This document shows positions 1 to 7,600 of a DNA stretch of 64,000 nt, one piece after another; positions within the stretch are counted from its first letter, which is position 1; each line of letters starts with the position of its first letter. The stretch is taken from contig DASZRW010000045.1 of NCBI GenBank assembly GCA_035549015.1, positions 1-64,000 of the forward strand, written 5' to 3'. Position numbers and translations under genes: made by a program. Source of the stretch: JAFDZV01 sp035549015 (GTDB lineage: Bacteria; Bacteroidota; Ignavibacteria; OLB7). Below the pieces are notes generated by a model that was given only the letters and a program-made list of their open reading frames with translations, did not search any database and had not been told where the DNA came from.

Positions 1-1
1 G

Positions 2-220
2 ATTGCGGTTGTTCGGTATCGCGAGCCGGCAGGAGCGGTGGGTCGGTTGGTAGTTGTAGACGGGGTGGGTCGTGAGGTGAGCGTTGTGGATCTGCCTGCG
101 GGTACGGGCGAGGAGCAGGAGGCGACGATCACGCTTGGGGACGTCTCCTCCGGAGTATACTTCCTCGAGCTGCGCTACGGCTCCGAGCGGAGCGCGCTGC
201 CGCTGGTGGTGCGGCAGTAG
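2..220 (+). CDS. C-terminal end of a T9SS-exported protein (5' partial)
   Basis: The frame is open from the first bases of the window and stops at 220, so only the last 72 residues are seen. They form a Por secretion (T9SS type A) sorting domain: a strand with an arginine-tyrosine-arginine core, then a DGVGRE turn, and the closing SSGVYFLEL motif followed by a short basic end. The same layout ends the giant protein at 4635-10235 (SSGVYLLEL, then ALPLVV in both), so the two are paralogous at least at this end. The domain targets the protein through the outer membrane to the cell surface or medium. The function of the missing part is unknown. Confidence 0.8.
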   Translation: MAVVRYREPAGAVGRLVVVDGVGREVSVVDLPAGTGEEQEATITLGDVSSGVYFLELRYGSERSALPLVVRQ

Positions 221-737
221 AGAGCCGTCTGCCACGGTGGGCCGGGGATAACGTGGCCTCGATATCTTCCTTCATCTCCCGGGGATCTCCGCGAGCATTC
301 GTGCATCTCCACTACGTCCCGTTCTTCGGATATCGTCTCGCTTCCTGTGACATCAGGGGAGCGTGAATCGTTCCGGTAATACCAGCCTGTCCGATATCCC
401 GCGCTCGCGTGTCGGCCCTTCTCACGTTCCGCACCAAAGGACCATCCTGGAGACTTCGGGTACGGTCATGGCGTAGTATGCAGCATCAACCCTGCCGACG
501 TGCATACAATGGGCTCAGGCCCACCGTGGAGGAGGTCGATGATGAAAATGTGCGATCGTATCGGCACATTGCCGCGGCCTTCGTTGTCATGGTGCATAGC
601 CGCAGGTCGCAGGTCGTGCTCCGTGCCGGGGACCGACGAAGGGGATCGCGTTTGCTTATCGGAGGTGTTTGATTAGGCGGGAGCGGAGGCATAGGTTCCC
701 GACATCATAGTGCAGAGTAGCCAATCGACAGAACCGG
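221..737. other. Intergenic region without a convincing gene
   Basis: About 517 bases between a sorting-domain protein and the OmpA-family gene. The open frames here (for example 409-672 +) give arginine-rich translations without any recognisable domain and look like chance frames in GC-rich DNA. No tRNA or strong terminator was seen. Confidence 0.5.
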
Positions 738-2786
738 ATGAAGCTGGGATATGGACTTACAATCGTGATGCTTGCGGCGCTTGCGGTGCCGGCGGCGTTG
801 CGTGCCCAGCGGGAGAAGCCGGCGATTCTCGCCGGGCCGATCCTCGGCATCGGCGGTGCGATCGACCGCTCGACTATCCCGGTTTTCGGCGGATCGCCGG
901 ACTGCGGCATCTTCGCCCACGGCACATCGTTTGCAGCCGGTGCCGGAGGCCTGCTGCAGCTGCCGACTCTCTTCAACAACGATCTCGGCGCCGAACTCGG
1001 ACTGCGCCTCAACTCCATACGCTGCAGGCTCCGTGCCACTCCTGTCGACCCCACACGCCTCGTGGACAACGGCACACTGGTAACACTGGATCGCGAGTTC
1101 GATCTTGATGTGAACAGCCTGGTTGTTGCATGCGATCTATTGCTGCACTATCGTGTGGCGCAGCGGCTCACGATTGCGGGCGGACCCTCCATCGGCTTTC
1201 GGCTCTCCTCCACGTTCGATGCCATCGATCGCGTCCTTGGTCCCGGCGACTACGCGTTCGACGATGGCCAGCGCCAGCATCGATTGATGGGGGGAACACC
1301 GCTCGCGCAGGCGCTTCTTGCAATGGGGCCGGTGATACGCGGCGCATACGAGCTGCCGGTGGGGCGTGTGGTGTTGCTGCCGGCACTCGAGTTGCGCGCG
1401 GATCTGCTCTCGCCGGTTCGGCATACGTCGTGGCAGTGCTACCAGATCGGCGCAAACCTCGGCCTGCTCTTCGACCTCTCGTCTCCTGCGCCGGTGCCGG
1501 CCGATACGGTGCGGCCGGTTCAGCCAATCCAGCCGGTGATCGTGGTTGCGCGCGAGCGTCCGCGTCTTTCGGCGAGCATCGGACTCTATGCGGTCGATGA
1601 GAACAATCAGCGGCAGCCGGTTGCGAAGGTTCATGTCAGTGAGGTGCTGTTCCATTCACATGCTCCGCTCATCCCCGCAGTCTTTTTCGAGCCGGGCGTT
1701 TCGCAGTTCGCCGATCGTTATCTCCGGATTGCACCGGATGAGGCGCGGCGCTTCCGTCCGGATGATCTGGCCGGTCAGAACCTCCTCGCCGTTCAGCATC
1801 GCGTTCTCGACGTTGTTGGATATCGCATGCGCGGCGATACCGCTGCGCGCCTGACGCTGTACGGCTCCGTCTCGCACGGCGAAAGCCCGGCGCTCGCTCG
1901 CGACCGTGCGCGTTCGTTGCAGAAGTATCTGGTTGAGACATGGGCGATTCAGCCGGAACGTATCGTCATCTCCGAAAGTGCTGGCATGATGGAACGTTCG
2001 AACGAGAACTCCGAGGATGGCCGTGCGGACAACAGGCGTGTGGAAATTCTCTCCAACCATGAAGGCGTGCTTGCTCCGGTGGCAACGGATCAGATCGTCC
2101 GCGAGTTCGATCCGCCTTTGGTAAAACTCGTTCCGTCGTACGAAGCGGAGGCAGGCGTGAAGCGCTGGGAACTTTCGCTGACCCAGCATGGGCGTACCAT
2201 CGCACACTATTCGAGCAACGACTCCGGAAAGCTTGCCGCGCCGGAGATGACGTGGAACCTGGAGACGGAGAAGATCGACTCCGGACTGGCGCCGCTGGTG
2301 GGATCGATCACCGTGGAGGATTCCACCGGTGCGATTGTGACCGCGCAAAATCAGGTTCCGCTGCAGTTGGAACGGCGTGTCAGTGTCGTGGAGGGACAGG
2401 TGGTGCGGCTTGGCGGCCAGGAGCAGCTATCCTACAGTCTCGTGGGGTTCGACTACGACAGTCCGGAGCCCGGCCGGCCGGCCGAGCTTGCACTGCGTGA
2501 GATTGCGGACGCCGTGCAACCGGGAGCAACGATCACCATCACCGGGTACACCGATCGCATCGGCGAACACCAGCGCAACGTGGAACTATCGGCGCAGCGT
2601 GCAGCACGTGTGGCCGCTCTGCTGCATGCGCGCCTGGAAGCACGGCATCTCAAGGGCGTTCAGGTTACGACTGCGGCGGGCGGCATAGAGGCGCAGCGCT
2701 TCGGCAATGATGTCCCGGAGGCCCGCATGCTCACACGCGGCGTTGGTATTGTGGTGGAGCAGATGTCGCCTGCGGTACCGCGGTAG
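738..2786 (+). CDS. OmpA-family outer membrane protein with two OmpA-like domains
   Basis: A 682-residue envelope protein. Residues 1-23 are a signal peptide ending in AQ. Residues about 25-248 look like a small outer membrane beta-barrel. A proline/valine linker follows at about 249-275. Residues about 310-440 resemble a degenerate OmpA C-terminal domain (RARSLQKYL, then ADNRRVEI). Residues about 567-675 form a clearer OmpA domain with TGYTDRIGEHQRN and LSAQRAARV, the pattern that binds peptidoglycan diaminopimelate. The family anchors the outer membrane to the cell wall. It is transcribed alone and is convergent with the sigma/anti-sigma pair. The duplicated domain is unusual. The start is the first ATG giving a clean signal peptide. 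Confidence 0.85.
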   Translation: MKLGYGLTIVMLAALAVPAALRAQREKPAILAGPILGIGGAIDRSTIPVFGGSPDCGIFAHGTSFAAGAGGLLQLPTLFNNDLGAELGLRLNSIRCRLRATPVDPTRLVDNGTLVTLDREFDLDVNSLVVACDLLLHYRVAQRLTIAGGPSIGFRLSSTFDAIDRVLGPGDYAFDDGQRQHRLMGGTPLAQALLAMGPVIRGAYELPVGRVVLLPALELRADLLSPVRHTSWQCYQIGANLGLLFDLSSPAPVPADTVRPVQPIQPVIVVARERPRLSASIGLYAVDENNQRQPVAKVHVSEVLFHSHAPLIPAVFFEPGVSQFADRYLRIAPDEARRFRPDDLAGQNLLAVQHRVLDVVGYRMRGDTAARLTLYGSVSHGESPALARDRARSLQKYLVETWAIQPERIVISESAGMMERSNENSEDGRADNRRVEILSNHEGVLAPVATDQIVREFDPPLVKLVPSYEAEAGVKRWELSLTQHGRTIAHYSSNDSGKLAAPEMTWNLETEKIDSGLAPLVGSITVEDSTGAIVTAQNQVPLQLERRVSVVEGQVVRLGGQEQLSYSLVGFDYDSPEPGRPAELALREIADAVQPGATITITGYTDRIGEHQRNVELSAQRAARVAALLHARLEARHLKGVQVTTAAGGIEAQRFGNDVPEARMLTRGVGIVVEQMSPAVPR

Positions 2787-2930
2787 CTGCATGGTCAGGC
2801 TCGGCGGGAACCGGCCACCTGCCGCACCCCTGCATCCCTTCGAAGGGTTGAGCGTCCGGGTGGATGGTGAGGAGTTGAACGACATTCCTCGGCAGTCCCG
2901 GATGTTGGACCGCCGAGGAACGAATGGATA

Positions 2931-3692
2931 TCAATGAGGGAGTTCAACCTGCACGCGTACCTTCAGGCTGCTGTCACGCCTGGAGACGCGATGAGTGCTG
3001 GTATCGCCATGAAGTTGCTGTACATCGGATGATGCCGCGGATGCATGGTCCGTTGGCTGAGGCTGATCCGTATGCTCGGCGTTCGCGGCATCTCCCATTG
3101 TCGCGATGCCCCGGCCGGCAGGTGCTGCGTGCGCCGGCGAGCGGCGAGCGGGTTGTACCGGGCGTGCATGGGACAAGCCGATCTCTGCCTGGCGCGGGCC
3201 GGCTGCAAGCGGAGCGCCGAGATGGTTGCCGGCCGGTGCAGTGGAGCCTGCCGTTGCCGGCTGCGGCGCATCCGCCGATGGCCGGGTGCTGCCTGCGGCC
3301 TGCTGAATGCCGGAGGACCGATCGCTGCCCGACTGCATCAGCGGAGCGATAACGAACGCGCCAACGGTTGTGAACAGCAGCGCCACCAGTGCGAATGCCC
3401 AGGCGCCTCCTATCCGGCGCCCCCCTTCGCGAGCCGTTCCGGGCGAAGCCTTCTCCGCAGTCTCGGGGACTACGCTCAAGAGCCCGACAAGCCTGGAGCG
3501 CGCGCCTCCGTGCGTTACGGCCGCGGCTTCGCGGTGCTTGCGGATCGCGCTGTCCACAATCTGCTGCGCCTTGAGCGTCGTCCGGAGATCGTGGTTCAAT
3601 GCAACCTGAATGAAGAATTCCTCTTCCTCGGTGTGCGACAGTTTGCCGCAGAGATAGCGTTCAACCAGTTGTTCCTGCTGGACTCGTGTCAT
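2931..3692 (-). CDS. Putative membrane-anchored anti-sigma factor
   Basis: A 253-residue protein whose ATG overlaps the stop of the ECF sigma gene (ATGA), so the two are translationally coupled. The N-terminal part (residues 1-60) is a helical segment with VERYLCGKLSHTEEEEFF, typical of zinc-free anti-sigma N-termini in Bacteroidota. One membrane segment lies at about 96-117 (WAFALVALLFTTVGAFVIAP). The rest is a low-complexity alanine/proline/serine-rich periplasmic part ending in basic and valine-rich residues. It would hold the sigma factor at the inner membrane until an envelope signal releases it. The role is inferred from position and topology; there is no strong family motif. Confidence 0.7.
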   Translation of the reverse strand: MTRVQQEQLVERYLCGKLSHTEEEEFFIQVALNHDLRTTLKAQQIVDSAIRKHREAAAVTHGGARSRLVGLLSVVPETAEKASPGTAREGGRRIGGAWAFALVALLFTTVGAFVIAPLMQSGSDRSSGIQQAAGSTRPSADAPQPATAGSTAPAGNHLGAPLAAGPRQAEIGLSHARPVQPARRSPAHAAPAGRGIATMGDAANAEHTDQPQPTDHASAASSDVQQLHGDTSTHRVSRRDSSLKVRVQVELPH

Positions 3693-4348
3693 TGAGCCCC
3701 TCCCGGTTCCTCGCTTCCGCGAGGCTTTTGTTTATCCTCTTCCAAACCTATCATCGCTCCAATAATTCGTCCCAGGTGCGTGCGCGCACGCCAGGCTCGT
3801 GTTCGAATGGTACCTACCGGCTCGCCCAGCATCTCGGCAATCTCCTCGAACTGATATCCGGAGTATGCGTTCAGCGCCAGGACCTCGCGTTGATGCGCAG
3901 GCAGGTGCGGGAGCGCCAGTATCACCAGTTCCTCGAGATGCGACAACTCCGGGATGCTGGATGTCGGGTGCTTGGACTCCGGGATCTCCTCCAGATCGGC
4001 ATGATGCCGGCGCGTGCGGATGGAGTCGATGCACAGATTGCGAGTCATCGTAAACAGAAGCCCCGGCACACTGCGAATCGTTCGCTCCGTCGATGTACGC
4101 CGCATCCTCATGATTCGTTCCCAGACCTCCTGCGTAACATCTTCAGCCTGGTCGGGATCGTTGAGATACTGATGACAGTAGAGATACAGCCGATGATTGT
4201 GCCGGTCGAAAAGTTGTACCAATGCCGCGTCATCCCCTTCAAAGAAGCGGCTCAACAACTCCGAATCCAGATTTTCCTGCCCCGTGTGCTTCGGGGAGGC
4301 TTCCTCGGGACTGGATGACTTGGAGAGAATCGTACCGAGCCAGCTCAT
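3689..4348 (-). CDS. ECF-type RNA polymerase sigma factor
   Basis: A 219-residue sigma-70 family factor. Region 2 covers about residues 42-110 (LFDRHNHRLYLYCHQYL, then DPDQAEDVTQEVW for core binding and -10 recognition). Region 4 covers about 140-192 (LPAHQREVLAL, then a helix-turn-helix with FEEIAEMLGEPVGTIRTR). Region 3 is absent, as expected for the ECF class. It overlaps the anti-sigma gene by four bases. It is divergent from the giant T9SS protein, and a perfect 9-base inverted repeat lies between them, which suggests autoregulation and perhaps control of the neighbour. The target regulon is not visible from the sequence. Confidence 0.92.
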   Translation of the reverse strand: MSWLGTILSKSSSPEEASPKHTGQENLDSELLSRFFEGDDAALVQLFDRHNHRLYLYCHQYLNDPDQAEDVTQEVWERIMRMRRTSTERTIRSVPGLLFTMTRNLCIDSIRTRRHHADLEEIPESKHPTSSIPELSHLEELVILALPHLPAHQREVLALNAYSGYQFEEIAEMLGEPVGTIRTRAWRARTHLGRIIGAMIGLEEDKQKPRGSEEPGGAQ

Positions 4349-4431
4349 GGCTTCAGGAAGATGACGAATCCGTGACGATGCCTGGGCATGCGGTCACAAC
4401 CGGATATAGAAATAACGAGCCACGTCTTCGA

Positions 4432-4470
4432 AACGTCACACGCAGTATCAATATCGTGTATTGTGACGTT
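4432..4470. promoter_or_regulatory. Inverted repeat in the divergent sigma/giant-gene intergenic region
   Basis: AACGTCACA at 4432-4440 is repeated as its exact complement TGTGACGTT at 4462-4470, around a 21-base AT-rich centre. An inner CACG (4439-4442) / CGTG (4455-4458) pair is also present. It sits between genes starting at 4348 (-) and 4635 (+). The arms contain GAAAC/GAAC-like steps found in ECF -35 elements. It may be an operator or a pair of divergent ECF promoters. Confidence 0.4.
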
Positions 4471-4634
4471 CGGCCCTCCTTGTTCGTTCAGATAGTGATG
4501 GCGACCCGGGCCGGCAGGATGGTTGCCTCGATACGGCCCCCACATATCTCACCAACGCCGAACCGTGGCGCGCGGGTGGCATGGGTATGCCGGGCACGGT
4601 GCTGTCACTACGCGATTACTCCGTAATATTGACC

Positions 4635-7600
4635 ATGGCCGTCCCGCGAACACACCTGCAGCGAAGTGCTGTCTGGTTGGCGGCTCACTGCCTGTTGCTG
4701 CTGAACGCCGTATGCTGGCAGCAGGCGCGAGCCCAACCGGCGGAGTGGCTCCATGCCCGGAACGGCGGAACGTGCTTCGTCGAGAATCGAGGGCAGATCC
4801 GCGACGCCGATCACCACGCACGCCCGGACATTCTCTACGTCGCCGAGTCGCCGGGCACCCGTGTGTTTCTCCGTGCAGCCGGCCTCAGTTACGTCTTCTC
4901 CAGGATCGACGGGCAATCGGCCCCGTCCCCTGCACTCGGCTCGTCGTTGGGAACGGTTCCGCCCGATACCACACGCCGTCTGACGGTCTACCGTTTGGAT
5001 ATGGATCTGGTGGGCGCCAATCCGGACCCGCACGTCGAATCGGCAGGTCCCGCGGAGTGTTTCGCCAACTACTACCTCCCGCACACGCCTGGGGGAATAA
5101 CCAACGTCCGTGCGTACGATCGCGTGACCTATCACGACATCTATCCGCATATCGACCTGGTATATCACGGCACGCAGAAGGGGATGAAGTATGACTTCGT
5201 CGTCCATCCAGGCGGGCGGGTCTCCGATATCGCGATACGATATACCGGCGCTCGGACATTGAGGCAGTCCGAGGCGGGGAGCATAACGGTGGAGAGTCCT
5301 TTTGGGACTGTGGAGGAAGGGACGCCGGAAGTCTATCAGACGCTGTCCGACGTACGGCAGCCGGTTCGGGGAACCTATGCAACGGCCGGGAACACCATTC
5401 GCTTCAACGTTGGAACCTACGATGCCTCGCGCGATCTCGTGATCGATCCGGCGCTGCTCTGGAGCACATTCATCGGCGGGGGGAACTCCGAGCTTGGGGC
5501 GAACTTCTTCAACACCGGCAATGTATGGGGCCCCGGGAGCGGCCGCGTGGGAGGAAATGGCTGCGCCGCCGATCGCGATACCACCATCACCTTCGTCGGC
5601 ACGACGTTCAGCACCGATTTCCCCGTTACTCCGGGCGTTGCGCAGACGACATATGCCGGAGGGGCAACGGACTTCGATTGCTACGTCGTCCGGATGAGCC
5701 ATCACGGCACGCGAATGTGGGCGACGTATTTCGGCGGATCGAATCAGGATATCGCCGGAGCGGTTGCGGTGGACGCACAGCACAATGCATACGTCACCGC
5801 AGGCACGCGCAGTGCGGACTTCCCGACAACACCGGGAGCGTTTCAATCGCCGGGTGCCGCGGGGGCATCCGGTGCCGCCGTCATCAAGCTGGATTCACTG
5901 GGGCGTCTGGTCTGGAGCACCTGCTATGCGGGCGCAAGCCTTCCCGCCATCGCCGTTGATGGATCAGGTAATGTCTACGTTGCCGGCTCCGCATCCAGCG
6001 TGGTTACCGCAACGCCGGCGGCCTTCCGTACCAATCCGCCTGCTGCGGGCCAGTTCGCCGGTCTGATCACCAAGTTCAACAGCACCGGCACGGCGCGCAT
6101 CTGGTCCACCTTCTTTGCAACGGCCGCCATCACCGGGCCATCGTTCCTGCGATTCGAGGTGCTGGGCGCGACGAGCCTTGCGCTGGATCGCAACAGCAAT
6201 CTCTATCTCTGCGGCACAACCGGTGCGGCCGATCTGCCTGTAACCGGCGGCGCGTTCCAGGCCACCAACAGAGGGGCCACCGATGCATGGGCGGCGGAGT
6301 TCGACAGCGCCGGGCACCGGCAGTGGTGTACATACTTCGGTGGAGGTTCGGACGATCATGCCTCCGGCATTGCTGTCGACGCGCGGCGCAACGTTGTGGT
6401 GATCGGCACCACGCAGAGCGCCAATCTCCCGGTAACGGCCGGCGCATTTCAAACCACGATTGCCGGAACAGGTACGGATTGCTGGATTGCACGCTTCGAC
6501 TCCAACGGAGCAAATCGCTGGGGTACGTACTACGGCGGGACCAATTACGATTACGGAGCCGGCGTTGCAATCGATCCCGCTGGAAGAATCTGGTGCTCGG
6601 CCTATTCCATCTCACCGGACTTCCCCGTTTCCGGTGACGCCTATCAGGCGGCAATGCGCGGCAACGTGGATGCCGCCGTGGTGAAGCTCGATTCCAACGG
6701 CAACAGACAGTGGGCAACGCTCCTCGGCTCTCCCGGCTGGGACTACCCCGAGGGGATCGCGGCGAATACGTTCGGCTGTGTGGTGACCGGCGAAACATCG
6801 GACAACGGCTTCCCGACGTCGGCGACTGCATTTCAGAGGACGTTGAACGGTGGATCCGATGGGTTCGCTACGGCGTTCTGCGATGCCGTGGTGACGATCA
6901 CCGCCAACGGCCCGCTGGCCTTCTGCTCCGGGGACTCCGTGACGCTGCGCGTTCCGGTCGGATTCGACTCCTATCGGTGGACCAACGGGAGTACCTCCAG
7001 TTCGACTGTCGTGAAGCAGTCTGGCAGCTACGGCGTCACCGTAACGATAGGGAGTTGCACGTTCGTTTCCGATCCGGTGCAGGTGGTTGCGCATGCGGTA
7101 CCGCAGCATCGCGTTGTGCCGCACCTGGTTCAGCTCTGCGATGGCGACAGTACCACCATCACCGTACTCGGCCAGCTCACAACCTATCACTGGAGCACCG
7201 GCGATACGGCAGCGGCCATCACCGTTCGGAAGGCGGGGCGCTACAGCCTTACCTACCTGGATTCCAACGGCTGTGCGGGGCATGGCGATACGGCGATCGT
7301 GACAGTTGTACCGCGCCCGACGGCAACTATCGTCACCACCCAGCCGCTCACGTTCTGCGACGGCGGAAGTACGCTGCTCGATGCCGGTAGCGGCTACGCG
7401 CAGTATGTGTGGAGCAACGGTGCAACCACGCCGTCGATTGCAGCCACGAAGTCCGGGATCTACACCGTGCGGGTGCTGAGCACCTCCGGTTGCTGGAGCG
7501 ATGAATCTGCACCCGTCCGCGTGAATGTGCTGCCCAACCCGGTCGTCACCCTGCGGAACATTCTCCCCACAACGTTCTGCGAAGGTGACAGCACCATTCT

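Noticed and set aside
409..672. 87-codon frame in the left intergenic region
   Set aside because: Arginine-rich with no motif or signal; probably chance.
2836..2847. Palindrome CCCTTCGAAGGG as a terminator of the OmpA gene
   Set aside because: The stem is only four pairs with a minimal loop and no T-run, so it is probably chance.
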